Assembly (NCBI RefSeq): GCF_002208095.1
Contig: NZ_CP017990.1
Location: 4,464,001 to 4,528,000, forward strand
Source: Enterobacter cloacae complex sp. ECNIH7
Lineage (GTDB): Bacteria > Pseudomonadota > Gammaproteobacteria > Enterobacterales > Enterobacteriaceae
Direction of reading: 5' to 3'
Length of the DNA: 64,000 bases
The translations under genes were made by a program, and so were the position numbers. The notes beneath the pieces are model-generated. The model was given only the letters and a program-made list of their open reading frames with translations, did not search any database and was not told the origin of the DNA. Shown here in pieces: positions 41,241 through 53,768 of the stretch; the stretch's first letter is position 1, and each line of letters begins with the position of its first letter.

Positions 41241-42761
41241 TCAATGAAGCACAGTTACCGCATCCTTAAGGCGTCCGGCGCGGTGCTTCACCATCGCAGA
41301 AATGTGGGCGCTCTCTTCGACCAGGTCGGCGTTTTTCTGCGTGATGCTGTCGAGTTCGGCCACCGCGCGGGTCAACTCTGACAGTCCGGTTGCCTGCTCG
41401 GAGGTCGCGTGGCTGATCTGGGCGATAAGCTGCGTCACGTTTTTCACCTGCTCGACAATATCATCCATCGTGCGACCTGCGGCGTGAACCTGCTCAGAGC
41501 CGGACTGCACCTTGCTGGCGCTGGCATCAATGAGTTTACGAATATCATTGGCGGCACTGGCGCTTCGGCTGGCGAGATGGCGCACTTCGCCCGCGACCAC
41601 GGCAAAACCTTTTCCCTGCTCTCCTGCCCTTGCCGCTTCAACCGCCGCGTTCAGCGCCAGAATATTGGTCTGGAAAGCGATATCGTTAATCAGGGAGGTA
41701 ATCGAGCCAATTCGCTGCGTGCTGTCGGCAATGTCATCCATGGTTTTGACAACGGTCTGCATCGCGTTGCCCCCTTTCGTCGCCGCGCTGCTCGCGGCCA
41801 CGGAGAGTTTATCCACCTCGGCGGCGGTTTCAGAGTTACTCTGAACGGAAGCGGCCATCTGGTTCATTGTCGCGACGGTCTGCTGCACGTTCGCCACGGT
41901 CTGACGCGTGCGAACGTTCAGATCTTCATTTCCCTGCGCCAGCCTGTCGCTGCCGTCACGGACGCTCACCACCTGGCTCGACACGTCATTGATTAACCAG
42001 CGGCACATCAGGCCCAGCTGCCCGACCGCGCGCAGCGTCAGCCCCAGCTCGTCGCTGCGGTTCAGATGCTGCACGCTGTTGCGCTCTCCGGTTGCGACCT
42101 TCAGGGCCTGTCGCGCCACATTCTCTACAGGGCGGACAATCTGCAGCTCAAACAGCAGTGTCCCCAGCAGCATGACCAGAGCGGCTGCGGCGAGCGGCAT
42201 CCACCCGGCGGAGGTCGCGATCAGCGTGGCGGCGAGAACGGCAAAAAGCGCCGCCATCACGCTGCGCACGCGCCAGCGCAGCGGCATAGCCGGCAGTTTG
42301 CCCAGCCAGCCTTTTCCAACCACCAGCCCTTTATGAATACGTTTCTTACAGCTTCCGTCGTTCAGCGCCCGGTAGAGCGGCTCCACGGCGGCAATCTCTT
42401 CCGCTGTGGCTTTGGTGCGAATGGACATATAGCCTGTCACCTGCCCCTGGCGCACCATCGGCACCGCATTCGCACGCACCCAGTAGTGGTCACCGTTTTT
42501 GCGCCGGTTTTTGACAATTCCGCTCCACGGCTCGCCCTGCTGCAGCGTGTACCACATATCGGCAAACGCGGCTTTTGGCATATCGGGATGGCGCACCATA
42601 TTGTGCGGCTGGCCCGTCAGCTCATCGAGCTGGTAGCCGCTCACCTGCACAAAGGTGTCGTTGGCGTGTGTGATGTAGCTGTGGACGTCTGTGGTAGACA
42701 TTAAGGTAGTGTCATCGTCCAGAGGATATTCATTCTGGGTGACATAGGTTGGAGAGGACAT
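41241..42761 (-). CDS. aer: Aerotaxis receptor Aer
   Basis: A 506-aa energy-taxis receptor, the E. coli length. The N-terminal FAD-binding PAS domain ([53 protein letters not shown]) is followed by an F1 linker, a membrane anchor (about 166-205), HAMP and the signalling domain ([20 protein letters not shown]). It senses redox state of the respiratory chain. ATG 42761 matches the E. coli start; the ATG at 42770 is upstream in frame. It has its own sigma-28 promoter and terminator. Confidence 0.96.
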   Translation of the reverse strand: MSSPTYVTQNEYPLDDDTTLMSTTDVHSYITHANDTFVQVSGYQLDELTGQPHNMVRHPDMPKAAFADMWYTLQQGEPWSGIVKNRRKNGDHYWVRANAVPMVRQGQVTGYMSIRTKATAEEIAAVEPLYRALNDGSCKKRIHKGLVVGKGWLGKLPAMPLRWRVRSVMAALFAVLAATLIATSAGWMPLAAAALVMLLGTLLFELQIVRPVENVARQALKVATGERNSVQHLNRSDELGLTLRAVGQLGLMCRWLINDVSSQVVSVRDGSDRLAQGNEDLNVRTRQTVANVQQTVATMNQMAASVQSNSETAAEVDKLSVAASSAATKGGNAMQTVVKTMDDIADSTQRIGSITSLINDIAFQTNILALNAAVEAARAGEQGKGFAVVAGEVRHLASRSASAANDIRKLIDASASKVQSGSEQVHAAGRTMDDIVEQVKNVTQLIAQISHATSEQATGLSELTRAVAELDSITQKNADLVEESAHISAMVKHRAGRLKDAVTVLH

Positions 42762-42812
42762 CGTGGGCATCCCTTGCAGGTTATTTGAATGTTAATTTTG
42801 TGGGTCAATGTT

Positions 42813-42839
42813 TTTTCGGCGGTAAACAATTTATCTTTA
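42813..42839 (-). promoter_or_regulatory. Sigma-28 (FliA) promoter of aer
   Basis: On the minus strand TAAAGATA, 11 bases, GCCGAAAA fits the FliA consensus and lies about 50 bp upstream of the aer start. The rest of the 435-bp aer-patA gap shows no gene. Confidence 0.8.
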
Positions 42840-43134
42840 GTTGTTAAACTTGATGAAGATCGCAGATTTGACTTAAACCATACTTTTTGTGCGATTTTAT
42901 AATTCATTGATTTCAAATACTTTCGCAAAGAAATTACCTGTAAAGCATGACCAGTTAATGCCCACTTAAGTTGCAGCGAATGCACTTCTTTAGTGCAGAT
43001 GCGGTTTTCCGCCCTCATTTATCCTTTCTGTCCTGTACCGCTAAATCCCGTTTCGGTTGCTCCGGCATGATTAAATATTGTGCAACATTATTTTAACCTG
43101 GCGTTTATCCCGATTTTCGTTAAGTCATCTGAAG

Positions 43135-44576
<1,442 letters not shown>

Positions 44577-44583
44577 AAAATCA

Positions 44584-44618
44584 CCGGGCCTGCAGGCAGT
44601 TGCAGGCCCGGGTTTTTT
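44584..44618 (+). terminator. Terminator after patA
   Basis: CCGGGCCTGCA pairs perfectly with TGCAGGCCCGG and is followed by GTTTTTT. It lies between patA and the convergent XRE-cupin gene and may also serve the latter. Confidence 0.85.
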
Positions 44619-45219
44619 AGCGGTGGAACTCCGCCACCGTCATGGTAAAGCGCAGAACGTTTTTTCCTCCATTGGCATAACCGTGCGCAGCTTCCGTTTT
44701 CGCCACCGCCGATTCGCCTGCAGCAACCTGCGTCACCGTCTCGTCCACCGTCAGCGTTAAAACGCCTTCGTTCACGTGCAGCAGCTCAAAGGTTCCCGCC
44801 GGGTGCCCCGGAGAGGTAAAGCGCTCTCCCGGCTGCATCTCCCACTGCCATAGCTCAATCATATCCGGGCCTGCCGTTCCCGCCAGCAGTCTGGCGCGTC
44901 CACCCTGTGCGCCCTGCCACAGCACCGGAATCGCGGACTCTTCGATAACATGCACCAGCGGCTCGCTGGAGACGTTGACGATATCCGCTACGGAGATGCC
45001 GAGCGCGGCGGCCAGCTTGCACAAGATGGCGATACTGGGGTTGGCTGCGCCCTTTTCGATCTCCACCAGCATGCCTTTACTGACGCTGGCCCGGCGGGAC
45101 AGCTCGTCCAACGACAGCTTTTTCTCTTTACGCCAGTTGCGGATGCGGTTCGCCACGGCCAGGCTTACCTGGGCAACGTCGGCACCCGAATCAGTCATTA
45201 TATTGACTTTAACAGTCAT
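44617..45219 (-). CDS. XRE-family regulator with C-terminal cupin (copy 2)
   Basis: A 200-aa paralogue of the protein at 756-1358 with the same length and architecture: HTH_3 at about 22-80 (LSLDELSRRASVSKGMLVEIE core) and cupin at about 105-195 (PGERFTSPGHPAGTFELLHV). It is divergent from a B3/B4-domain gene and DapA-family gene and presumably controls them through the shared 42-bp region. The ligand is unknown. Confidence 0.87.
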   Translation of the reverse strand: MTVKVNIMTDSGADVAQVSLAVANRIRNWRKEKKLSLDELSRRASVSKGMLVEIEKGAANPSIAILCKLAAALGISVADIVNVSSEPLVHVIEESAIPVLWQGAQGGRARLLAGTAGPDMIELWQWEMQPGERFTSPGHPAGTFELLHVNEGVLTLTVDETVTQVAAGESAVAKTEAAHGYANGGKNVLRFTMTVAEFHR

Positions 45220-45261
45220 TGGTCACTACCATGGTATAAAACAGTCAATACAGGATTATTT
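45220..45261. promoter_or_regulatory. Divergent promoter/operator of the XRE-cupin - B3/B4 pair, copy 2
   Basis: TGGTCACTACCATGGTATAA carries the TACCATGGTA palindrome and a TATAAA -10-like element, followed by GTCAATACAGGATTATT before the B3/B4 start. Nearly every element is conserved with 713-755 at the same spacing, although the flanking genes have diverged. Confidence 0.65.
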
Positions 45262-45948
45262 ATGTCTCTCGTTACGCCGTCAATAGATTCGCGTCTTGCC
45301 GGGATTGCCCCGGGCTTTCGGGCGCTGAGCATTCTGGTTGAAGCTGCGCCGATTACCCACCCGGAGGTTGCGCCCGCCGCGCTGGCGCAGGCCTGCCAGC
45401 AGATGTTGAATGATGATGTGCCGTGGGCTGATGCACATCTTTCAGACTGGGATGAGGTGTTTAAAGCCTTCGGCGCGAAACCGAAACGCACGCCCTGCTC
45501 GGCCTCCGCCCTGCGCAAGCGGGTACTGAAAGACGGTTCGCTGCCGTCGCTGGACCCGGTGGTGGATATCTATAACGCGGTAAGCATTCGCTATGCCATT
45601 CCGGTGGGTGGGGAAAATCTCGCGGCGTACTCGGGTGCGCCGCGCCTGACGCTGGCAGACGGCAGCGAGCCGTTTGATACCTTTAAGGAGGGAGAGCCGA
45701 TGGTGGAATACCCGGATGCTGGCGAGGTTATCTGGCGAGACGACCTCGGCGTCACCTGCCGCCGCTGGAACTGGCGACAGGGAGTCCGTTCCCGTCTGGA
45801 CAGCCAGGCACAATCTATGTGGTTTATTCTTGAAAGCCTGCCGTCAATGCCGCTTGCGGCACTGGAAGAGGCAGGAGAAGAGCTGGTCAACAACCTGCAG
45901 CGGCTGATGCCGGGAGCCACGGCTCGGGTTCAGCTGCTGACGCTGTAG
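45262..45948 (+). CDS. B3/B4 tRNA-editing-domain protein (copy 2)
   Basis: A 228-aa freestanding B3/B4-domain protein, paralogous to 17-712. Shared blocks include FGAKPKRTPCSASALRKRVL, PVVDIYNAVSIRYAIPVGGE and VTCRRWNWRQGVRSRLD. The family relates to the editing site of PheRS beta and may clear a mischarged tRNA, or act on a related aminoacyl ester. It is followed after 12 bp by a DapA-family gene with its own GGAGG, so the two form an operon. The actual substrate is unknown. AGGA precedes ATG 45262. Confidence 0.82.
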   Translation: MSLVTPSIDSRLAGIAPGFRALSILVEAAPITHPEVAPAALAQACQQMLNDDVPWADAHLSDWDEVFKAFGAKPKRTPCSASALRKRVLKDGSLPSLDPVVDIYNAVSIRYAIPVGGENLAAYSGAPRLTLADGSEPFDTFKEGEPMVEYPDAGEVIWRDDLGVTCRRWNWRQGVRSRLDSQAQSMWFILESLPSMPLAALEEAGEELVNNLQRLMPGATARVQLLTL

Positions 45949-45960
45949 GAGGACATCACG

Positions 45961-46809
45961 ATGTTTCACGGGTTAAGCGCTTTTCCGTTAACCCCCCTGA
46001 AAGAGGGGACGTTTGACGAGCACTCCTTCATCAATCTTCTGCGCCCCGTGGTCGACGCTGGCGTGGATTCACTGGGCATTTTGGGCTCAACGGGAAGTTA
46101 CGCCTATCTGACCGTTGAAAAGCGCGGTCGGATCGCACGCTGCGCGGTGGCGCATGCTGATGACATTCCGGTCATCGTCAGCATCGGCGCATTGCGGCTG
46201 GACGATATTCTGCGTCTGGCTGACGACGCGCAATCGGCAGGAGTCTCCGGCGTACTGCTGGCACCCGTGTCGTACCAGCGATTAACGGAAGACGAAGTGT
46301 TTCATCTCTATGAGACGGTGACCCGCCAGATCTCCGTACCGCTGTGCATTTACGATAATCCCGCCACGACTGGTTTTTCGTTTAGCGATGAACTGTTATT
46401 TGCCGCCGCGGCCCTGCCGAATATAGGGTCCATAAAGCTTGGCCGCGTGCCGGAGGACCTGTCGCAGGTACGCGCTCGTCTTCCGGATACCGTCACGCTG
46501 GGCATCGCCGGTGACTGGCGAGCGGCCTCCGCCCTGCAGGCCGGGTTTGACGTCTGGTACTCGGTGGTCGGCGGGTTGTTTCCGCAAACAGCGCTGGCGA
46601 TTGCCCGTTCGAAAGAGTCGGCACAATCCGAGCGGCTGGAGCCGCTTTGGGCGCTGTTCCGCCATTATGGTAGTTTGCGGGTGGTAGCGGCAGCGGCAGA
46701 AATGCTGGGGAAAGTGGAAACGCCCGCGCTACCCTTCCCCCTTCAGGCTATTCAGGGTGAGCCGCGCGAAGCGCTTGCTGCGATACTTGCGGATCTGGTG
46801 CTGGCCTGA
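45961..46809 (+). CDS. DapA/NanA-family aldolase or synthase
   Basis: A 282-aa TIM-barrel protein of the dihydrodipicolinate synthase superfamily. The Schiff-base lysine lies in IGSIKLGRVPED (about residue 160) and the catalytic tyrosine in LCIYDNPATTGF (about residue 130). GILGSTGSYAYLT replaces the GTTGE motif of true DapA, so it is unlikely to be the lysine-pathway enzyme. It probably handles a pyruvate-derived or hydroxy-oxo acid substrate. It is the last gene of the B3/B4 operon and ends before a REP-like element. Confidence 0.82.
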   Translation: MFHGLSAFPLTPLKEGTFDEHSFINLLRPVVDAGVDSLGILGSTGSYAYLTVEKRGRIARCAVAHADDIPVIVSIGALRLDDILRLADDAQSAGVSGVLLAPVSYQRLTEDEVFHLYETVTRQISVPLCIYDNPATTGFSFSDELLFAAAALPNIGSIKLGRVPEDLSQVRARLPDTVTLGIAGDWRAASALQAGFDVWYSVVGGLFPQTALAIARSKESAQSERLEPLWALFRHYGSLRVVAAAAEMLGKVETPALPFPLQAIQGEPREALAAILADLVLA

Positions 46810-46814
46810 ACAAC

Positions 46815-46845
46815 GCCGGGTGGCGCTAGCGCTTACCCGGCCTAC
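46815..46845. repeat. REP-like palindrome
   Basis: GCCGGGTGGCG, CTAGC, GCTTACCCGGC hairpin between the convergent DapA-family gene and lsrG. Related copies lie at 61752-61783 and 63208-63239. Such elements are typical intergenic repeats of Enterobacteriaceae. Confidence 0.75.
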
Positions 46846-46864
46846 AAAACCTTTATAACGCCTG

Positions 46865-47158
46865 TTACTCCGGCAACAGCCCCACAAAACTGCGTTTCTT
46901 GCGCGGCTCCGACATCAGCTCCTCAAGCTTATCCACGCACGCCAGGTAGTGCGGGGTTTGCTTGTGCGCCAGCACCGCCTCTTCGTCTTTATAGGCTTCG
47001 TAGATAAAGAACCGGGTCTTCACCCTCGGGTCCTGCAATACGTCAAAGCGCAGGTTTCCCGGCTCCTGGATTGCCCCCTCGTGGTTGGCGCGAAACACCT
47101 CCAGAAATTCGTCCACCCGCTCGGGCTTGATGTTGATCTCAACCAGCGTCACGTTCAT
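46865..47158 (-). CDS. lsrG: Autoinducer-2-degrading monooxygenase-fold protein LsrG
   Basis: A 97-aa antibiotic-biosynthesis-monooxygenase-fold protein (E. coli LsrG 96 aa) that isomerises phospho-AI-2 before LsrF acts. [20 protein letters not shown] at the start and [20 protein letters not shown] are typical. It is the last gene of lsrACDBFG and overlaps lsrF by 4 bp. Confidence 0.95.
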   Translation of the reverse strand: MNVTLVEINIKPERVDEFLEVFRANHEGAIQEPGNLRFDVLQDPRVKTRFFIYEAYKDEEAVLAHKQTPHYLACVDKLEELMSEPRKKRSFVGLLPE

Positions 47159-48042
47159 TTTGCTTCTCCCTGTTTCTCTTCCTGCCAGAACTGGAACGCA
47201 TCGCGGGCGTTCCAGTTCTCGTGAACCACTTTTTTCACCGCCTTCAGCATGGCTAGCGGCGCGCTGGACTGGAAGATATTACGCCCCATGTCCACGCCGG
47301 ACGCGCCCTGGTCGATCGCCCGCCAGCACATCTCCAGCGCCTCGTGCTCCGGCAGCTTCTTGCCCCCGGCGATCACAATCGGCACCGGGCAGCTGGCGGT
47401 CACTTTTTCAAAGCCCTCGTCCACGTAGTAGGTTTTGACGAACTGCGCCCCCATTTCGGCGGCGATGCGGCTGGCCAGCGAGAAATAGCGCGCGTCCCGC
47501 GCCATCTCTTTACCGACGCCCGTCACCGCCAGCGTCGGCATGCCGTAGCGCGCGCCCGCATCGACAAGCTTGATGATGTTGTTGATCGACTGATGCTCAA
47601 ACTCGCTGCCGATATACACCTGCGCCGCCACCGCGCAGACATTCAGGCGCAGCGCATCTTCCATCGCCACCGCCACGCACTCGTTCGACAGCTCGCCCAG
47701 AATCGAGTTACCGCCGGAGGCGCGCAGCACCACCGGTTTGTTCGTCGCGGCTGGCACCTGGCTCCTGAGGATGCCGCGGGTGCACATCAGCACGTCGGTT
47801 TCGCCAAACAGCGGCGCGATGGAGAGATCGATGCGCTCAAGGCCGGTGGTCGGCCCCTGAAAGTAGCCATGGTCAAAGGCCAGCATCACCGTGCGGTTGC
47901 TCTGCGGGTTGAAGATGCGCGCCAGGCGGGACTGCATGCCCCAGTCCAGCGAGCCGCAGCCCTTCAGGGTGTAAGGCACATTCTTCTGCGGCGTGCCGAT
48001 GCCAAAATCCTTGCCGTCTTTGATGTCGTCTAAATCAGCCAT
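47155..48042 (-). CDS. lsrF: 3-hydroxy-5-phosphonooxypentane-2,4-dione thiolase LsrF
   Basis: A 295-aa class I aldolase-fold enzyme that transfers an acetyl group from the phospho-AI-2 product to CoA. Family blocks are [38 protein letters not shown] and [15 protein letters not shown], with the Schiff-base lysine in the last. It lies between lsrB and lsrG in one operon and is intact. Confidence 0.95.
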   Translation of the reverse strand: MADLDDIKDGKDFGIGTPQKNVPYTLKGCGSLDWGMQSRLARIFNPQSNRTVMLAFDHGYFQGPTTGLERIDLSIAPLFGETDVLMCTRGILRSQVPAATNKPVVLRASGGNSILGELSNECVAVAMEDALRLNVCAVAAQVYIGSEFEHQSINNIIKLVDAGARYGMPTLAVTGVGKEMARDARYFSLASRIAAEMGAQFVKTYYVDEGFEKVTASCPVPIVIAGGKKLPEHEALEMCWRAIDQGASGVDMGRNIFQSSAPLAMLKAVKKVVHENWNARDAFQFWQEEKQGEAK

Positions 48043-48053
48043 TTGCTCCCCCG

Positions 48054-49055
48054 TCAGAAATCGTATTTGCTGATGTTCTCTTTGGTGAACACCACCCGCT
48101 CCGGCAGCAGCACGATGCCGTTGCCCTTCGCCTCATACTGGTAGCCCTGCACGCTGTTCGGTTCGACCTTCAGCGCGCCGATATTTTTTACGTCCACGCT
48201 GTCGCCGACGTTAAGATCGCCTTTTTTCAGCAGGCGATCGGCGACATTGACCGCAATTTTGCCCTGTTGCACCACGTCCCACAGGCCAAAGGCTTTCACC
48301 GTGCCGCGCTCAACGTACGGTCGCATGACGTTCGGTGTGCTGAAGCCAACAATCGCCACCCCTTCCCGCTTCAGGTTTTCCGCCGCCTGCGCCGCCGCCG
48401 GCAGCGCGTTGGCGTCCGGGGCGATGATCGCATCCAGATCCGGATACGCTTTTAAGATCCCTTCGGCAGTCTGCAGGGATTTGGTGGCGTCGTTATAGCC
48501 AAACTGGGTCGTCACGATCTGCCACTGCGGATGATCTTTCTCGATTTTGGCCTTCGCCTCTTTCACCCACTGGTTCTGATCGGTGACGGTCGGGCTTGAG
48601 TAGAAGAACGCCACTTTAGCGTTCGGTTTGGTGACCTGCTTGCCCGCCATCTCAACCAGCAGGCCGCCCAGCTGTTCCGGCGTCCCCTGGTTGATGTAGA
48701 TGCTGCGGCACTCCGGTTTGGTGTCCGAATCCCAGGTCAGAACCTTGACGCCGCGCTGCATCGCGCGCTTCAGCGCCGGACACAACCCATCCGGCGACAC
48801 GGCGGAGACGATGATGGCGTTATAGCCCTGGTTGACGAAGTTATTGATGAGCTGCACCTGGCCGGAGACGCTCGGCTCGGTCGGGCCGTCGTAGGTCACG
48901 TCCACGCCGAGATCTTTCCCCGCCTCTTTCGCGCCGTTGCCGCCGCTGGTGAAGAACCCCACGCCCACCAGCTTCGGGATAAAGGCAATGCGGTCCGCCG
49001 CCTGCGCCGAGGCGAAGCTGAGGGCCATTGCCAGGACTATCAGTTTTGTTTTCAT
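48054..49055 (-). CDS. lsrB: AI-2-binding periplasmic protein LsrB
   Basis: A 333-aa substrate-binding protein with a signal peptide ([19 protein letters not shown], cleavage before AD). It captures autoinducer-2 in the periplasm for LsrCDA. Typical blocks are [20 protein letters not shown] and [20 protein letters not shown]. It is one base from lsrD and 12 bp from lsrF. Confidence 0.95.
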   Translation of the reverse strand: MKTKLIVLAMALSFASAQAADRIAFIPKLVGVGFFTSGGNGAKEAGKDLGVDVTYDGPTEPSVSGQVQLINNFVNQGYNAIIVSAVSPDGLCPALKRAMQRGVKVLTWDSDTKPECRSIYINQGTPEQLGGLLVEMAGKQVTKPNAKVAFFYSSPTVTDQNQWVKEAKAKIEKDHPQWQIVTTQFGYNDATKSLQTAEGILKAYPDLDAIIAPDANALPAAAQAAENLKREGVAIVGFSTPNVMRPYVERGTVKAFGLWDVVQQGKIAVNVADRLLKKGDLNVGDSVDVKNIGALKVEPNSVQGYQYEAKGNGIVLLPERVVFTKENISKYDF

Positions 49056-49056
49056 C

Positions 49057-50034
49057 TTACGCTCCGGATAGTTTTCTAAAGAGAGAACGCACCCACTCGC
49101 GGTGCAGACTCAGCGAACGTCCCATCACCACCACAACCAGCAGCGCCCCTGACAGCGCGCTCGACACCTGGTTAGGGATGCCGACCATCTGTAAACCCTG
49201 CTGCAGGTAGCCCACCAGCAGCGCCGCCAGCGCCGTACCGACAACCGAACCTGACCCACCGTAGATATTGGCCCCGCCCAGCACGGCGGCGGTGAGCGCA
49301 GGCATCAGCAAATCGCGCCCCAGATCCGAACGCGCGGAGCCGAAATAGGAGACCATCACCAGCGCGGCAATCGCCGAGGCCACGCCCACCAGCCCGTACA
49401 GCGCGTAGGGCATGCCGTTCACCGACAGCGCCGCATAGCGCGCCGCGCGCGGGTTTTGCCCGATCAAAAACAGGTGACGGCCAAAGCGCCCGCGGTGGGT
49501 AATCAGCCAGAAGAAAACGGTAATCACCGCGAACAGCACCAGCGGGATCGGCAGACCCAGCACCGTGAGGTTAGCGAACGCCGTGAAGCTGTCCGGGAAG
49601 CCGCCGATGCCCTCATAGCCCGTCGCGCCCGCCATGCCGGAGAGCAGCAGCGCGCCGCCGCCGTAGAGGTAGAGCGTGCCGAGGGTGATCACCAGCGGGC
49701 TGATGCCGGTGTAGTGAATCAGCGCGGCATTAAGTAATCCGCACAGCAGGCCGAGCAGCAGCGTCAGCGGAACGGCGACCGCCATCGGCCACCCCGCCTG
49801 CATCATCACGCCCAGCGCGATGGCGCACAGGCCGATGGTCGAGCCGAGGGAGATGTCGATCCCGCCGCTGACGATCACCAGCGTGAGCGGCAGCGCCACA
49901 ATGCCGATGCAGATGAAGTCGCTGGTGCTGAACAGCAGCATGTTGATGTCGAGCATGCGCGGGTTGATGGCGCCAAAGAGCAGGATCTCCAGCACCAGCA
50001 AAATCAGCAGCGCGCTTTCCCAGTTAAGCCTCAT
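49057..50034 (-). CDS. lsrD: AI-2 ABC transporter permease LsrD
   Basis: A 325-aa inner-membrane permease of the ribose-type ABC family with about eight to ten hydrophobic segments. The conserved [20 protein letters not shown] and [20 protein letters not shown] blocks identify it. It pairs with LsrC, is abutted to lsrC without a gap, and ends one base before lsrB. Confidence 0.94.
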   Translation of the reverse strand: MRLNWESALLILLVLEILLFGAINPRMLDINMLLFSTSDFICIGIVALPLTLVIVSGGIDISLGSTIGLCAIALGVMMQAGWPMAVAVPLTLLLGLLCGLLNAALIHYTGISPLVITLGTLYLYGGGALLLSGMAGATGYEGIGGFPDSFTAFANLTVLGLPIPLVLFAVITVFFWLITHRGRFGRHLFLIGQNPRAARYAALSVNGMPYALYGLVGVASAIAALVMVSYFGSARSDLGRDLLMPALTAAVLGGANIYGGSGSVVGTALAALLVGYLQQGLQMVGIPNQVSSALSGALLVVVVMGRSLSLHREWVRSLFRKLSGA

Positions 50035-51062
<1,028 letters not shown>

Positions 51063-51066
<4 letters not shown>

Positions 51067-52550
51067 GATTGCCCTCCAAACGCCAGCGCCATCATCCTGT
51101 CGAGGCTGACGGCGTGGCGCGACAGCTCGCCGCTGAGCACGCCCTGGTGCATCACCAGCACGCGGTCCGCGAGCCCCGGGAACTCGTCGAGATCGCTTGA
51201 GATCATCAGCACCGCCACGTTCTGCGCCGCCACGCTTTTAAGCAGCTGATAGATGTCGGCGCGCGCCGAGACGTCCACCCCGCGCGTCGGTTCATCGACG
51301 ATCAGTAATAAGGGGTTGGCCTCCAGACAGCGCGCCAGCAGTACCTTCTGCTGGTTGCCGCCGGAGAGCGTGCGCACGGTTTGATCCGCATGGTTGAGCT
51401 TGATCCCCAGCGCCCGGTGATAGCGCTCCACCACCGCAGACTCCCGCTTGCGCTGCTGCCAGAGCGACGGCTCGTTCAGCGCCACCGTGTTCCAGCGGAT
51501 CGGCGCGTCGAGGAACAGGCCGGACACCTGCCTGTCTTCCGGCAGGTAGACCAGCCCTTTTTCCAGGCGTGAACTTACCGGATCGCCGGTGATCTCCTGG
51601 TTTTCCAGCCAGACGCGCCCACCGCGTACCGGCCGCAGGCCGTAGAGCGTTTCCGCAAACTCGGTGCGCCCGGATCCCACCAGCCCGGCCAGGCCGACGA
51701 TCTCTCCGGCGTAGATCTCAAGGCTGAGATCGATAAACCCTTCCCCGGTGAGATCGTCAACGCGCAGCACCGGGAAATCCTGCGGCTGGGTGCGGCGGTT
51801 GCCCGGCAGCGCCAGCCACAGCTTTTGCGTATCGCTCAGGGATTTCTCCCGGCTCACCGGCGTCATGGCGGCGATCAGGGCGCTGTCGTCAAACTGCGCG
51901 GTTTCGCCGCTCAGCACCACCGCGCCGTCGCGCATCACCGAGACATGGCTCGAAAGCATGCGAATTTCCGGCAGCTTGTGCGAGATAAAGACAATCCCGA
52001 CGCCGAGCGCCTGCAGGGCGCGGATCTGGCGGAACAGCCGCTCGGTTTCGCCGGGCGTGAGGGAGGCCGTGGGTTCGTCGAGGATCAGGATCCTCGCGTT
52101 GCGCATCAGACCGCGCAGGATCTCCACCATCTGCTGATCCGCCACCTCCAGGGTGCTGGCGGCGGCGTCGAGGTTAAGCTGACACTGCAGCTGCTGGAGC
52201 TTCTCCGCCAGCCGTTTTTCCCGATCGCGTTCGCGCGGCAGGCGGAACAGGATATTTTCCCGCACCGTCAGGTTGGGGAACAGCAGCGGCTCCTGCGGCA
52301 CCAGATAAATGCCTAACCTGTGCGCCTGAGCGGGCGTGAGCCGCGCATATGACTGCCCCTCGACAGAAAGTTCACCGCTGTCCGGCGTTTCCACCCCGGC
52401 GATGATCTTCATCAGCGTCGATTTTCCCGCGCCGTTTCCGCCCATCAGGGCGTGCACCTGGCCCGCAAGCAGCGTGAAATCTATGCCTTTCAAGACCGGC
52501 ACGCCTGAGAACTGCTTGCTAATATTCCGCGCGTCGAGAAGTGGTGTCAT
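51063..52550 (-). CDS. lsrA: AI-2 ABC transporter ATPase LsrA
   Basis: A ribose-type ATPase of about 495 aa with two ABC domains. Walker [10 protein letters not shown] is at about 37-45, [10 protein letters not shown] marks the first Walker B, and [20 protein letters not shown] is the second signature. ATG 52550 ([16 protein letters not shown]) is chosen because GGAG lies five bases upstream; the frame extends to 52598, but that stretch is an operator candidate. It is the first gene of the lsr transport operon. Confidence 0.94.
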
Positions 52551-52565
52551 CATCGCTCCGATATT

Positions 52566-52598
52566 GAACAAATGATTTTTAGATTTAATAATGTTCAA
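52566..52598. promoter_or_regulatory. Candidate LsrR operator next to lsrA
   Basis: GAACA, 21 bases, TGTTC. The 33-bp element (counting AA at the end) closely resembles 52731-52763, including ATGAT after the first arm and an AT-rich centre. It lies 16 bp upstream of the lsrA start. Confidence 0.6.
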
Positions 52599-52694
52599 AA
52601 GCGTAGACGGTGAACTATATTTACAACCGTGCAGGGATCACAGTTTTATCGATTGAGATACAGATAAAGCAGAAACGATCGAAAAGATCCGTTT

Positions 52695-52710
52695 TGTCGC
52701 GTGGCTCACA
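52695..52710. promoter_or_regulatory. Candidate CRP site in the lsrA-lsrR region
   Basis: TGTCGCGTGGCTCACA fits TGTGA-N6-TCACA with one mismatch. E. coli lsr is activated by cAMP-CRP from the same divergent region. Confidence 0.45.
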
Positions 52711-52730
52711 CTTTCCCTTCGCGCCATCAC

Positions 52731-52763
52731 GAACATATGATCTAAATTTTTATAAGAGTTCAA
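52731..52763. promoter_or_regulatory. Candidate LsrR operator next to lsrR
   Basis: GAACA, 21 bases, AGTTC, then AA. It has the same geometry and similar interior as 52566-52598 and ends 3 bp before the lsrR start, suggesting autorepression. Confidence 0.6.
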
Positions 52764-52765
52764 CT

Positions 52766-53734
52766 ATGAGCGATAAACGCACTGCGGAAGAAGGACGGTT
52801 TGCCGGGCTGGCACTGGCGGAAGAGGAACTCGTGGCGCGCGTGGCCTGGTGCTACTACCACGACGGATTAACCCAGAACGACATCGGCGAGCGGCTCGGG
52901 CTGCCGCGCCTGAAGATCTCCCGCCTGCTGGAAAAAGGCCGTCAGTCAGGGGTGATCCGCGTGCAGATTAACTCCCGCTACGAGGGCTCCCTGGCGCTGG
53001 AGACCGAGCTACAGCAGCGCTTTGGCCTGAAGCTGGTGCGCGTGATGCCCGCGTTAAATACACCGCCGATGAACGTGCGGCTGGGCATTGGCGCGGCGCA
53101 GTCGCTTATGGGCGTACTGGAGCCCGGCCAGCTGTTAGCAGTGGGGTTTGGTGAAACCACCATGAGCTGCCTGCAGCACCTGAGCGGCTTTATCAGCTCG
53201 CAGCAGATCCGCCTGGTGACGCTCTCCGGCGGCGTCGGGCCGTATATGACCGGTATCGGCCAGCTGGACGCGGCCTGCAGCGTCAGCATGATCCCCGCCC
53301 CGCTTCGCGTGTCATCCGCAGAGGTTGCCGGGATCTTAAAACGCGAGACCAGCGTGCGGGACGTGATCCTCGCCGCGACCGCCGCCGACGTCGCGGTGGT
53401 CGGCATTGGTTCAGTGAACCAGCGCCGTGACGCCACGATACTGCGATCCGGCTATATCAGCGAAGGTGAACAGCTGATGTATGCCCGCAAAGGCGCGGTC
53501 GGCGACATTCTCGGCTATTTCCTCAATGCCGAAGGCGAGTGCGTTGAGGAGCTGGAGATCCACAAAGAACTGCTGGGCGTCACGCTCGATGAACTGGCGC
53601 AGCTGCCCACCATCGTTGGCGTGGCCGGAGGAGAAGAGAAAGCCGATGCGATTTATGCCGCACTGAAGGGTCGCCGTATCAATGGCCTGGTGACGGAGGA
53701 GACGACAGCCCGCGCGGTGCTGGCCCTGACGTAA
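52766..53734 (+). CDS. lsrR: lsr operon repressor LsrR
   Basis: A 322-aa SorC/DeoR-type repressor (E. coli 317 aa), released from DNA by phospho-AI-2. The HTH is [20 protein letters not shown] (in part, about residues 33-60); the sugar-phosphate-binding domain follows, with [15 protein letters not shown] and [19 protein letters not shown] 52766 ([15 protein letters not shown]) matches known LsrR starts; the open frame to 52610 is promoter DNA. lsrR-lsrK form one operon divergent from lsrA. Confidence 0.95.
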   Translation: MSDKRTAEEGRFAGLALAEEELVARVAWCYYHDGLTQNDIGERLGLPRLKISRLLEKGRQSGVIRVQINSRYEGSLALETELQQRFGLKLVRVMPALNTPPMNVRLGIGAAQSLMGVLEPGQLLAVGFGETTMSCLQHLSGFISSQQIRLVTLSGGVGPYMTGIGQLDAACSVSMIPAPLRVSSAEVAGILKRETSVRDVILAATAADVAVVGIGSVNQRRDATILRSGYISEGEQLMYARKGAVGDILGYFLNAEGECVEELEIHKELLGVTLDELAQLPTIVGVAGGEEKADAIYAALKGRRINGLVTEETTARAVLALT

Positions 53735-53768
53735 CGGGCAGGCCCTGCGCTAACAACGAGGCAAGCTC

